From the NCBI GenBank assembly GCA_017961175.1, contig JAGCXV010000041.1:1-64000 (forward strand): 64,000 bases of DNA, in the 5' to 3' direction. Every line of letters starts with the position of its first letter. The first letter of the stretch is position 1. Under the pieces are notes generated by a model. It was not told the DNA's origin. It saw nothing but the letters and a program-made list of their open reading frames with translations, and did no database searches. Origin of the DNA: Bacteroidales bacterium (GTDB taxonomy: Bacteria > Bacteroidota > Bacteroidia > Bacteroidales > UBA932). Positions 32,406 through 41,229 of the stretch are shown here, piece by piece. The translations under genes were made by a program, and so were the position numbers.

Positions 32406-33617
32406 TCAGCCTATAAGCGTCTCAAGTATCTTGACCTGATCTTCGTTCGAATAATCGGATGCAGAAAGATTCACTTCTATCCTTTCCCGCAATTCCGTAT
32501 TTTTTATAATCTCGGCGATACCCGCCGCACATCCTCCGTTATCCATCGGAACTATTATTCCATCTTTTCCGTTTACCACTTGGGATCCGGCCGTCGGATA
32601 GTTTGTTACCACCACCGGGCGGCGCAGCATCTGCGCCTCCCTGACGGTTACGGAATTGCCCTCATACCTGGATGGCTGTACATAAATATCGCAAGCCTTG
32701 ATGTAAGGATAAGGATTCGTCTTCTTTCCAAGAAGCACCACAAAGCCCTCCATTCCGGTTTCCGCTATTCTCGTGCGGATCAAATCCTCCTCCGTCCCGT
32801 AGCCTATTATGTACCATCTGACGTTACAGCCAGCTTCCCTGATGCGGCGGCAGATATCCGGAACATTGTCGTAGTTCTTGGCCGGAGAATAGCGCCCTAC
32901 GGACAGAAGGTTGACAATCCCGCCCTCTTTCGGCATTTCCCGGGCAACTTCCTCCACCGGAATCATCTCTGCGCGATCCTCAACAAACTTCTTTGGAAGG
33001 ATGTTGTGCATGAGGACTATCTTTTCCTTCAGCGAAGGGAACACTTTCAGGAAACCTTCCGTTACCGAATCGGAGATGGAGATGATATGGTCATATCCGC
33101 TCCATACCGGAAGATCGTGCTCCGCATTTACCGAAACCGTGCTGTAATCCGTATGTATCCAGCATATCTTCTTCTTTGCCCTGACTTTCTCCAGAACAAT
33201 GTTATGAGGCTGGAGGAAGCTGACGGCAAGATCGTATTCCCCATATTTTTCAAGGGAAGGCAGGTTACCGATCGTCGCCCTGGCCACTATCTGGTGATGG
33301 GCGAAATCATCTTTCGGGTTATAGCGGCGGCAATAGGAACGGAACTGCCATCTGGCCTTCAGGCGGCTCAGGGCCAAGGATATATATCCGTCCACGATGG
33401 CCTTCCTGACAGGACTTTCCAGATGAGCGTAAGTGCCGTCTTCCGGAAGAAGGCGAACCTCGGAAGGAATATATTCCATAAGCTCGCCGACGTGGCGGTA
33501 TACAAACAAATCCACATCATACCTGGAGTAATCCAGAGAATGCAGAAGGCCCACGAGACTGATTTCAGCCCCGCCTATCTCCATATAGTGGATTGCTATG
33601 AATATCCTTTTCTTCAT
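32406..33617 (-). CDS. GT4-family glycosyltransferase
   Basis: 403 residues. HYMEIGGAEISLVGLLHSLD gives the N-terminal acceptor loop; LLSVGRYSPAKNYDNVPDIC and PSRYEGNSVTVREAQMLRRPV give the donor domain with the E-x7-E pair. It belongs to the GT4 subgroup that carries a long insertion around 120-160. The gene starts 1 bp after the PP-loop gene's stop and precedes the polymerase by 4 bp. Donor and linkage are unknown. Confidence 0.88.
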   Translation of the reverse strand: MKKRIFIAIHYMEIGGAEISLVGLLHSLDYSRYDVDLFVYRHVGELMEYIPSEVRLLPEDGTYAHLESPVRKAIVDGYISLALSRLKARWQFRSYCRRYNPKDDFAHHQIVARATIGNLPSLEKYGEYDLAVSFLQPHNIVLEKVRAKKKICWIHTDYSTVSVNAEHDLPVWSGYDHIISISDSVTEGFLKVFPSLKEKIVLMHNILPKKFVEDRAEMIPVEEVAREMPKEGGIVNLLSVGRYSPAKNYDNVPDICRRIREAGCNVRWYIIGYGTEEDLIRTRIAETGMEGFVVLLGKKTNPYPYIKACDIYVQPSRYEGNSVTVREAQMLRRPVVVTNYPTAGSQVVNGKDGIIVPMDNGGCAAGIAEIIKNTELRERIEVNLSASDYSNEDQVKILETLIG

Positions 33618-33618
33618 C

Positions 33619-34869
33619 CTATTTTCCCGTCAGCTTTCTCTTCAGTATGCTCCAGAAATTCTTCTTGTAATAGTTTCTTATCCCATCTTTATACGCCTTG
33701 TTGAAGTCGTATGTTGTAAACCAGTCTACAAAATCCTTCTCTTTTATGTTCTCATAATTCTCTTTCATCCTTGCCATCGTAGGCGGCCAGTAGCGGTCTC
33801 TTTCCTTCGGCAATTCCCAAAGATACACATTCTCCGGCGCGGCTTTGCTGTAGAAATCCTTCAGAGAACCCTTTATGTCAAAGCCGAAGTCCCTCGGATC
33901 CCCACCCTCGGCCACTATCTGCACTACGCTGCGGAAACATTTGTCGCATACGCAGCACTCGTGGTCCTTGAAAGAACAGACGTGAAGCGGAAGGGCCTTC
34001 CCGTTCTTTTTCTGATACTCTACAAGCAGTCTCACTTTCTCAAGCCGTATGAGTTCGAATCCATCGTGCAGCGTGGTCCCGTTTTCAGCCCACCTCCACT
34101 GGCTGTCTGTAGTAATGAACGACGTGCAATAGCCCTGGATTCCCTTACGGAAAGAACTGGCAATGATTATCCGGTCTAGACCTTTTTCAAAAGCCATCGG
34201 GATTCCCATCGAGATAAAAGCCATCGAGTGAAGGAATCCGTACCAGTAATTTGTATGGAACGACTTCTTGAAGTCTTTGTCTATCTGCGCTATGTTGAGA
34301 ACCTTGAAAAAGTCCGATCTTATATGCCTTGGCGTCTTGCCGGCCACTTGGCAGAATTTTCTTGTGAACTCGTCATCGTGGCGGTCTACTTTATTGTCCT
34401 CAGCGATATCGTCCAGCCAAGCGTAAATGTTCAGCACGTCTGTTATCCTTTCTTCGTTGCGGATAAATGAAGACTGGCAGTCTATTCCGCCGCCAAAAAG
34501 AAGGAGGCTCTTGCCGGAAGACGGAGTGTAGTTCTTGATGAACCTGCACGGAACAAGCTCGCCCTTTAGAGGAAGGTCTGAATGCATTTCCTGGTAAGCT
34601 CTCTTGATCCTGAAGAAAGCCTCGTAGAAGGTCTGGTCCAGGTCGTTCACCCACAGTTCAATGTCCGCCAGCCACATAAGGCCAGCCAGTCCCCCTATGA
34701 ACGGAATGGACAATATGCTCTCAGGAACATTGGACATATCCGTGTCATACTCAATGGTAATCTTGTCTTTGGTAAAATATTTCTTCAGAGGCTCAACCGC
34801 CTTGAACGGATATTCCACCTTGTTGCCGGCGACAACAACTTTGTCCAGAATGAGATTTTTCAAAGCCAT
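33619..34869 (-). CDS. PP-loop ATPase-like protein with QueC-like zinc cysteines
   Basis: 416 residues from the ATG at 34869. LLLFGGGIDCQSS (122-134) has the form of a PP-loop pyrophosphatase motif (SGGxDS), with Gly and Cys replacing the outer Ser residues. Near the C-terminus, Cys298 and Cys305-x2-Cys308-x2-Cys311-x-Arg reproduce the zinc site of QueC (7-cyano-7-deazaguanine synthase). The N-terminal 115 residues are not recognised. Homologues of this kind in polysaccharide loci may form an amide or nitrile on a sugar through an adenylate; here that is inference. It is embedded between a GT4 and the pyruvyl transferase. Confidence 0.65.
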   Translation of the reverse strand: MALKNLILDKVVVAGNKVEYPFKAVEPLKKYFTKDKITIEYDTDMSNVPESILSIPFIGGLAGLMWLADIELWVNDLDQTFYEAFFRIKRAYQEMHSDLPLKGELVPCRFIKNYTPSSGKSLLLFGGGIDCQSSFIRNEERITDVLNIYAWLDDIAEDNKVDRHDDEFTRKFCQVAGKTPRHIRSDFFKVLNIAQIDKDFKKSFHTNYWYGFLHSMAFISMGIPMAFEKGLDRIIIASSFRKGIQGYCTSFITTDSQWRWAENGTTLHDGFELIRLEKVRLLVEYQKKNGKALPLHVCSFKDHECCVCDKCFRSVVQIVAEGGDPRDFGFDIKGSLKDFYSKAAPENVYLWELPKERDRYWPPTMARMKENYENIKEKDFVDWFTTYDFNKAYKDGIRNYYKKNFWSILKRKLTGK

Positions 34870-34871
34870 AT

Positions 34872-35855
34872 CTATTTCTCCTTTGTTATGAATTGGTTCT
34901 TCCACCTTGCTATAGCGTCGAAATCCATTTTGATTTCTGTCTTGAACTCGCTTTGGACCATAGGTTCCAGTGCGTCCAGATTTTCCTTGTCAACGCAGTT
35001 AAGATGGTTTCCCTCATTGATGCTTCTTGCCCTTTCGTCTATCGCGATAATGATGGCCCTTCTCCTATGCCTCATCGCATAGACACCTCCGTGCAGGCGG
35101 GTGCCGACATAGTCCGTATCGTGAGTTGTCAGGAAATCATCGTATGCCTGTTTCGTAGCTTCAAGAATCTCTATACCCTCAATATTCTCATAGTTGCGGA
35201 TATAATCTCTATCCATGTATCCCTGCGGCCAGAACCAGACTTTCCTGTAGTTGTTTTTCAGAACATCTATGATCTTCTGGTCTCTCTTGTCAGGCTCTCT
35301 TCCTGTTGCGGTAAGGGTAAAGACCACCTCTTCCGCCTTTTTGGAAGGAATCCCGGCACAAAACTCCGGGGTCAGCATCCACATCGTGACGCATCCGGTA
35401 TTGATAGCTTTAAGCCCCAGGCTTTCCACAAATTCCCGGCTACGCTCATCCCTTACGCTATGGAAGAAAACAGATGAAAGCATATGTCGGTAAATGTAGC
35501 GGGTATATCCGTTTGACTTGTTTCCGGCACCGGCTCCTACCCCAACAAGAACAGAGCCCTTGAAAGGCTGATAGTTGAACAGGTTTATATTCCACTGCGG
35601 ATAATGGGTCAACAAGTTTTTAACCATGAGATTGGAGCCGCCCACAAACTTAAAGTCGCTGTTGCTGTACATCTTGAGCACTGAAGATCCGCGAGCCACC
35701 TGATACCAATGGAAAGAGGCCAGCTGTGTAGGGAAAGGGAAGAAATAATAACCCGGAAACATCGGTTCTATTTCCTTTCTCACACATTCTGTAATTATTT
35801 GGTCTCCAAGATTTCCCGATCCTATGGACGGTTCCAGCATCAATATGTTCTTCAT
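34872..35855 (-). CDS. Polysaccharide pyruvyl transferase family protein
   Basis: 327 residues with the PF04230 opening NIGDQ-like motif in GSGNLGDQIITECVRKE (12-28), VGVGAGAGNKSN, RDERSREFVESLG and the late GTRLHGGVYAMRHRRRAIII block. These enzymes add ketal pyruvate from phosphoenolpyruvate to a sugar, giving the polymer negative charge; some relatives have other roles. It lies 1 bp after the flippase gene. Confidence 0.86.
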   Translation of the reverse strand: MKNILMLEPSIGSGNLGDQIITECVRKEIEPMFPGYYFFPFPTQLASFHWYQVARGSSVLKMYSNSDFKFVGGSNLMVKNLLTHYPQWNINLFNYQPFKGSVLVGVGAGAGNKSNGYTRYIYRHMLSSVFFHSVRDERSREFVESLGLKAINTGCVTMWMLTPEFCAGIPSKKAEEVVFTLTATGREPDKRDQKIIDVLKNNYRKVWFWPQGYMDRDYIRNYENIEGIEILEATKQAYDDFLTTHDTDYVGTRLHGGVYAMRHRRRAIIIAIDERARSINEGNHLNCVDKENLDALEPMVQSEFKTEIKMDFDAIARWKNQFITKEK

Positions 35856-35856
35856 C

Positions 35857-37386
35857 TTAGCGAGTCCTTTTAAATTTGTTTTTAATAAAAGATACCACCC
35901 ACTGCCTCTTGCTCTTGTCCAGGCAGAAGAAATATGTTCCTGCGCTCAGCAGGACCGTAGACATCACGGCGGATATCAGGACCCTTAGCAGATTTGCAGG
36001 AAGACTCCTTACGGAAAGATAGACAACCATCATCGCGATAAAAATCACCATAAGCATCTTCAGCACGCACACGATCAGGCGCCGGAGCGAAAATTCCGGA
36101 ATCTGCTTCTTTACAAGGAGCATGATAATCAGGGCCAATATCATGTTTATGAACACGTTGCTCACATAAGCAAGGCTCACGACAGGTATCAGCCTGAAAA
36201 CAATGTATACGATGAACGGATTGAGGGTCAGCAACACTCCTATGCACAAACTTACAATCCTGACCTTTCCGGTTGCGTGTATGCTTATAAGGCATACCCT
36301 CCTGATGGTCTCGAACAGCAGGCCCGTTATCATAAGGCGGCAGAACACATCGCTCTGGTCAGGAACTTTCTCGAGCCAGATCCTCAGAAGCGTCTTTACT
36401 TCAACTGTCACCGGAATGGCAAACAGGGCAAAGAAGAAAAGGCACATCTGCATTCCAAGAATCATAAAGTCCTCGGACTTGTCCAGTTCCTTAGCCGCAT
36501 AGGACTTGGTTATCGGCGGGCGGAAGGCAATGATGGTGTTGTTGGAGAAGGAACTGACCACATTGCTCACGGTGGCGGATATGCTTGATGCGGCATTATA
36601 TACGAGTCCAAAGAAATTATTGATCAATATGTTGGTAACCTGCATATTGAAAATGACGCCGAAGTTACCGAACATATTGTATCCGAAGAACGATACTATG
36701 TCCTTGGACATTTCCTTGGTGTTCTGATGGGTGTAGCGGCATTCCTCAAAATGGCGTACTGAATATCTGCGGTAGATAAGACCGGTCAGCAGGGTTATCA
36801 CCATCATCAGAACCGCATAGAGAATGAGGTTATCCCAGGTGGAATGCATCAGGATGAAGACGATGGCCAGTTTCATCGTAACGTTGATTATGTCCACATA
36901 GGCGTAGACACCCATCTTCTCGTGAGCCACGATGCTGGCAACATACGGAACCTGGACGATGCTTATCACCACGGAAATGATGGCGCACTGGTAAACCCAA
37001 TTGGCGGCTATCATCCTTTCTGCCGGGATCACGAGCTTGTGGTTGACGAACCAGAGGCCGGCCGTTTCCGCAATCACGAAAACAATCAAGGCTATCCAGA
37101 TATGGACGATAAGGGCTGAGTCGAATGTAGAGTTGAGACTCTGCTTGTCTCCCCTTCCCAATTCAAAGGTCAGGAAGCGGGAGGTGGCGCCGCTCATAGT
37201 GGAATTGAGAAATGCAAGCATTCCTACGATTCCGCCGACCAGGCCGTAGACTCCGAAGTCCTCTTCTCCAAGGACCTGAAGTACAACCCTGGATGTGTAG
37301 AAACCGACAACCATGGTTACCAGCATCCTCAGATAGAGCATGATGGAATTTTTAGCAACCCGTTTATTGTCGGAATCCTGAAGCAT
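35857..37386 (-). CDS. Wzx-type polysaccharide flippase (MOP superfamily)
   Basis: 509 residues with 12-14 predicted transmembrane helices. The N-terminus RVAKNSIMLYLRMLVTMVVG and VLGEEDFGVYGLVGGIVGM are typical of Polysacc_synt/Wzx proteins in Bacteroidota. It would flip undecaprenyl-linked repeat units to the periplasm for the EpsG-type polymerase. It is second in the operon, 11 bp after the PglF-like gene. Confidence 0.9.
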   Translation of the reverse strand: MLQDSDNKRVAKNSIMLYLRMLVTMVVGFYTSRVVLQVLGEEDFGVYGLVGGIVGMLAFLNSTMSGATSRFLTFELGRGDKQSLNSTFDSALIVHIWIALIVFVIAETAGLWFVNHKLVIPAERMIAANWVYQCAIISVVISIVQVPYVASIVAHEKMGVYAYVDIINVTMKLAIVFILMHSTWDNLILYAVLMMVITLLTGLIYRRYSVRHFEECRYTHQNTKEMSKDIVSFFGYNMFGNFGVIFNMQVTNILINNFFGLVYNAASSISATVSNVVSSFSNNTIIAFRPPITKSYAAKELDKSEDFMILGMQMCLFFFALFAIPVTVEVKTLLRIWLEKVPDQSDVFCRLMITGLLFETIRRVCLISIHATGKVRIVSLCIGVLLTLNPFIVYIVFRLIPVVSLAYVSNVFINMILALIIMLLVKKQIPEFSLRRLIVCVLKMLMVIFIAMMVVYLSVRSLPANLLRVLISAVMSTVLLSAGTYFFCLDKSKRQWVVSFIKNKFKRTR

Positions 37387-37397
37387 TCAATCTGTCG

Positions 37398-39416
37398 TTA
37401 TTCTGTTGGCTGGGGGCCGTTCCCGGTGGAAGCCTCCATTATCATCTTGTCCAGCTGCTCGAAAACGGAATTCCTGGACTTGTATTCCGGAACCATCTTC
37501 TTCATTTTCCTGACCGTGGATATGATGTCCACCCTGGAGGCCATATCGATGAGTTCCTTGACATCCTTGTCCACTTCCGCGTAAGGGAATTCCCTCACCT
37601 TGGCAAGGAATATTTTCTTGTTGGTTGTCGGAAGGGTGTTCTCCTTGGTGTTCAGAAGCTCCTCGTAAAGCTTTTCTCCAGGACGCAGGCCCGTATACTC
37701 GATCTTTATGTCCACACCCGGAGTATAGCCGGCAAGCCTTATCATATTCTCCGCAAGGTCTGAAATCTTTACCGGCTTGCCCATATCGAATACAAAGATC
37801 TCGTAGCCCTGCCCGAGGGTCGCGGCCTCCAGAACAAGGCGGCAGGCCTCAGGGATGCTCATGAAATATCTGACTATATCCTTGTGTGTTACGGTTACCG
37901 GACCTCCGGCTGCTATCTGCTCCTTGAAGCGAGGAATAACGGAACCGTTGCTGCCAAGAACGTTGCCGAACCTGGTGGTGATGAACCTGGTGGTTCCCTC
38001 AACCTCCTTGTTCATGATGGCCCTTGACAGGGACTGGGTATATATCTCCGCGATCCTCTTGCTGGCGCCCATGACGTTGGTCGGGTTGACGGCCTTGTCT
38101 GTGGATACCATTATCATCTTCTCCACTCCGTATTGAACGGCCAGCTGAGCTATATTTCTGGTTCCCAACACATTTACCCTAACAGCCTCAGTAGGGTTAA
38201 GCTCCATCATAGGGACGTGCTTGTAGGCGGCGGCATGGAAAATGATCTGCGGATGCCAGAGGTTGAAGGCCCTTTCCAGGCGAACATCGTTCCTTACATC
38301 GCAGATGAAAAATTCGAACTTGTCAGAATCCTTTATTCCTCCGTTGAGTTCCAGGGTAAGGTTGTGCATCGGCGTTTCCGCACTGTCCAGCATAACCAGC
38401 TTCTCCACGTCAAACCCGCTGATGAGGCGGCATAGCTCGCTGCCTATGCTTCCCGCGGCTCCCGTAACCATAACCCTCTTGCCTTTAAGGAATGCGGAAA
38501 CGGCCGCCTGGTCAATCTCAACCTCATCCCTGCCCAGAAGGTCTTCGATCCTGATTTCCTTGAGAGGGGCGGTTATCGTTGAACCTCCGGCAATTTCGCT
38601 TGTTTCCGGTACGGCGAAAATCTTTATCCCGCGCTTGAGGGCAAACGGCACCAGATTGTCTTTCTGGTTTACGGCGGATATCTGGGACGGGAATACTATC
38701 GCCTTGACGTTCTTCTTGTCTATTATCTTCTCCAGATATTCCAAATCCTTTACGTACAACACCTTCTTGCCGGCAATGTTATGGTATTTGATCTTGTCTG
38801 TAAGCTGGATAAGGCCCACAACATTGTATGAAGCGTTATGGATATTCTCAAGATACTGAATGCAGGAAATGCTGCTGTCTCCCGTTCCGTAAACAAGGAT
38901 ATTGCTGATTTCAACGTGCTGCATACTGGAGCTGTACCTGAAAAGCGCCACCAGAAAAGCTCTGGAGAAAGCCAGGAAAGAAAGGGTTGTTCCCAGATTC
39001 AGAAATTCTACCAGCAGGATTTTGGCGTTTGATGTTTCCGGACCGAAACCAAGATGCTTGCGGAAAAGCAGGATTAGCGGAATCTCTATGGCCATCTTGA
39101 CTATGGTGGCATAACAAAGTTTCCATACTTCCTGGGATGTGGTGTAACGCAGGATTCCCTTGTATGTTCCCGTAAGAAGGAATGCCACCAGGCTGGTGAA
39201 GAAAGAAAGGATTGCAGCTCTGACTCCTATCTGGACAAAATGGTACTGGTCTATCAGATATGCCACTATGACAAAGGCCAGCAAGGCCGCGCCGGTGGCA
39301 AGGACGAGATCCATAAGAAGAACAAGCCACCTGTTGAGAAACCTGAAATTTACTATCGCGGAGGATAGTTTTTTCAGTAATTTGTGTCTCAAGCTTGTAT
39401 CTTTATCCATACTCAT
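37398..39416 (-). CDS. PglF/CapD/WbpM-like UDP-GlcNAc 4,6-dehydratase (membrane-anchored)
   Basis: About 672 residues. Four N-terminal transmembrane helices (about 25-140) and a regulatory Rossmann-like domain (with VYGTGDSSISCIQYL) precede the catalytic SDR domain: VTGAAGSIGSELCRLI (about 315-330), FHAAAYKHVPMMELNP and STDKAVNPTNVMGASKR. Such enzymes convert UDP-GlcNAc to the 4-keto-6-deoxy sugar, the first step towards bacillosamine, quinovosamine or fucosamine. The ATG at 39416 (or 39410) is preferred over an upstream TTG. It is the first gene of the long operon and has a consensus promoter. Confidence 0.9.
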   Translation of the reverse strand: MSMDKDTSLRHKLLKKLSSAIVNFRFLNRWLVLLMDLVLATGAALLAFVIVAYLIDQYHFVQIGVRAAILSFFTSLVAFLLTGTYKGILRYTTSQEVWKLCYATIVKMAIEIPLILLFRKHLGFGPETSNAKILLVEFLNLGTTLSFLAFSRAFLVALFRYSSSMQHVEISNILVYGTGDSSISCIQYLENIHNASYNVVGLIQLTDKIKYHNIAGKKVLYVKDLEYLEKIIDKKNVKAIVFPSQISAVNQKDNLVPFALKRGIKIFAVPETSEIAGGSTITAPLKEIRIEDLLGRDEVEIDQAAVSAFLKGKRVMVTGAAGSIGSELCRLISGFDVEKLVMLDSAETPMHNLTLELNGGIKDSDKFEFFICDVRNDVRLERAFNLWHPQIIFHAAAYKHVPMMELNPTEAVRVNVLGTRNIAQLAVQYGVEKMIMVSTDKAVNPTNVMGASKRIAEIYTQSLSRAIMNKEVEGTTRFITTRFGNVLGSNGSVIPRFKEQIAAGGPVTVTHKDIVRYFMSIPEACRLVLEAATLGQGYEIFVFDMGKPVKISDLAENMIRLAGYTPGVDIKIEYTGLRPGEKLYEELLNTKENTLPTTNKKIFLAKVREFPYAEVDKDVKELIDMASRVDIISTVRKMKKMVPEYKSRNSVFEQLDKMIMEASTGNGPQPTE

Positions 39417-39439
39417 TGATTTCAAATCGCTTTAACTCT

Positions 39440-39471
39440 CAAATTTAATAATTTTTTGCCCTTGGTGCAAC
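39440..39471 (-). promoter_or_regulatory. Promoter of the long polysaccharide operon
   Basis: On the minus strand GTTG (39468-39471), 20 nt spacing, then TAAATTTG (39440-39447), one mismatch from the consensus in the -33 box. The start codon follows after 23 nt. Only one orientation is present; no invertible-promoter repeats flank it. Confidence 0.65.
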
Positions 39472-39521
39472 GAATTTTCCAATAATGGCATCTTTAAGGT
39501 GTAGGTTTAGGTTTTAGTATT

Positions 39522-39555
39522 TAAAAAGCCGCCCTCTTCGGAGTGCGGCTTTTTA
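39522..39555. terminator. Intrinsic terminator with UUCG tetraloop
   Basis: A perfect 11-bp outer stem (39522-39532 with 39545-39555) continues into CTC-UUCG-GAG with an especially stable tetraloop, flanked by A and T tracts. It lies 10 bp after the GNAT stop at 39566 and separates the suf-ugd transcript from the long polysaccharide operon. Confidence 0.9.
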
Positions 39556-39565
39556 GTTTTTCATC

Positions 39566-40330
39566 TTATAGGGCATCGCATTTCCACAGTGGAATGACGT
39601 CTCCCTTGAAACGGGTCACCACTATGTTTCCCTGGTCTGAAGAATCTATTTCCGTCGGGATCGAACTGTAAACAAGAACGCTCAAAGAAGGGGCAGGTTT
39701 AAAGAATTTTTCTGCGCCTTTTTCCGCCGCCCCTATAACTTGATATATTCTTGGCCGGCTGGTAGGCATAACCAGAAAATCCGTTCCGCCTCTTTTAATC
39801 CTGAATATCTTTTCACGGAAAGTAACTAGATACCATTCGGCATAGGCCGCATCTATTTTTGATGGATTCCGCTTCAGATACTTCTTGGAGCTGAACATTA
39901 TCTTTACCCTATCGGCCTTCAGGACTTTCCAGCCGAACTTAAGATATCCGGCAAGGCTGCTCGGGTTTGCAAAGCCGTAAGAAAGCGTGTCTTCGCCGAT
40001 CAGGGAAAGTTCCTTTTCTATGGCTTTGCGGAATAAGCCGTGCCCCCTGTATGCCTCTAGGGTGCAGGTATCAATACGCTGATATGCGATTCTGCCTCCG
40101 ATATCGTTTCTCCACATCGCTCCGGATCCGGCAGGTTTTCCCTCGCAATAAATTACCGTCAGCAGAGACGGGCCATAGATGTTATGGAAATAGCGGTTTT
40201 CGAAATTCTTCCTCAATTCTTCGGTGTCGGCGACATTCCAGGTTGTAGCCATCACATACAGGAAGTCTTCCACATATCTGTCGGATGCGGAAAGAGAGTC
40301 TGTCCAGCGGCAATCAAAAACAAATTCCAT
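39566..40330 (-). CDS. GNAT-family acyltransferase (copy 2)
   Basis: 254 residues related to the GNAT at 23753-24589: it shares RIDTCTLEAYRGHGLFRKAI (acyl-CoA loop) and SYGFANPSSLAGYLKFGWKVL. It lacks signal or membrane segments. It follows the GINT1-like glycosyltransferase by 2 bp and ends at a strong terminator, so it belongs to the transcript coming from suf/ugd. It probably acylates a cell-surface sugar; the substrate is unknown. Confidence 0.78.
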   Translation of the reverse strand: MEFVFDCRWTDSLSASDRYVEDFLYVMATTWNVADTEELRKNFENRYFHNIYGPSLLTVIYCEGKPAGSGAMWRNDIGGRIAYQRIDTCTLEAYRGHGLFRKAIEKELSLIGEDTLSYGFANPSSLAGYLKFGWKVLKADRVKIMFSSKKYLKRNPSKIDAAYAEWYLVTFREKIFRIKRGGTDFLVMPTSRPRIYQVIGAAEKGAEKFFKPAPSLSVLVYSSIPTEIDSSDQGNIVVTRFKGDVIPLWKCDAL

Positions 40331-40332
40331 AG

Positions 40333-41217
40333 TTACATTTCTTCTAGTCCCCTGATCTTGAAATAGAAATCGTGGAAAAACTTGCTGCCGAACCGGTATC
40401 CGTCAACAACCACCTTGTTCCTGGAAACGGGAAGGAAGTTCCACGTATGAAAACCCGGAGAAAGCATTTTACCCTGAGGAAACATACGTTTTGTTTCTTC
40501 AAGAGACAGACGTCCGTCTTTTACCGTAATCTCCTGGAAAGAAAGACCTTCTCCGTAATATTTGTTGCATACCTGTGCCGGAGATATAAGCCGGCCCCTG
40601 TTCATAAAGACATTTCCTGCCCTTCTTGCTATGTTGTCCGAAAAGGATATTTCCTGAATCTTCCGGTATCCGGAGAGTGGCTTGCCGCTGACGAAAACGC
40701 TCAATACATTGCCGTTAGGATTCGCGGCTTCGGTGGCTAGCAAATAATAGGATCCTTCAACGGAGAATATCGTTGAATCAAATACGGCCTCTTCCAGAAC
40801 TTTCCCGCATTTTTCCAGGGTATTGCCATATCTGTAGAAAGAAAGTTCACCCGAAGCCCCGTTTTCCGGATATATGAAAACGCCGTCTTCCGTCTTTATA
40901 TAGTTCGGGAAAGACAAATGGGTGTCAAGGTCAAGCAGAACATCAAAGTCGCTGAGTTCCATATCGGTTTTATTTACCGTAAGTCTTACGATACGGCCTC
41001 TAGACTTGTCTACCAGCATCTCCTCTGCCAGGATGATGTAATCCCTATCAGTTTCCTCTATCACAAAAGGATCTGCAAACCAAGATTCGTTGAACTTGTG
41101 ATTATGCTTGATGTAACGGATATTGCGGATTGTCAGATCGTCATTTGTCTCGGCGATTCCGATATTCCACCTGGCGTCTATCAAGCGGGACTGATATTCT
41201 TTCAGAAGAGATTTCAT
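40333..41217 (-). CDS. GINT1-like beta-propeller glycosyltransferase
   Basis: 294 residues resembling the N-terminal domain of glucosamine inositolphosphorylceramide transferase (GINT1), a five-bladed GH43-like propeller. Diagnostic blocks are ESWFADPFVIEE (about 43-54), LSFPNYI, IYPENGASGELSFYRY and RAGNVFMNRGRLISPAQVCNKYYGEGLSF. Bacterial members occur in polysaccharide loci and are thought to transfer sugars, though activity is little studied. Located between ugd and the GNAT, it may use the UDP-sugar made by the dehydrogenase pathway. Confidence 0.72.
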   Translation of the reverse strand: MKSLLKEYQSRLIDARWNIGIAETNDDLTIRNIRYIKHNHKFNESWFADPFVIEETDRDYIILAEEMLVDKSRGRIVRLTVNKTDMELSDFDVLLDLDTHLSFPNYIKTEDGVFIYPENGASGELSFYRYGNTLEKCGKVLEEAVFDSTIFSVEGSYYLLATEAANPNGNVLSVFVSGKPLSGYRKIQEISFSDNIARRAGNVFMNRGRLISPAQVCNKYYGEGLSFQEITVKDGRLSLEETKRMFPQGKMLSPGFHTWNFLPVSRNKVVVDGYRFGSKFFHDFYFKIRGLEEM

Positions 41218-41229
41218 GGCAAAACGGTT

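Noticed and set aside
39426..39521. Invertible capsule promoter (phase-variation switch)
   Set aside because: A normal promoter is present, but no inverted repeats flank it and no invertase gene is nearby.
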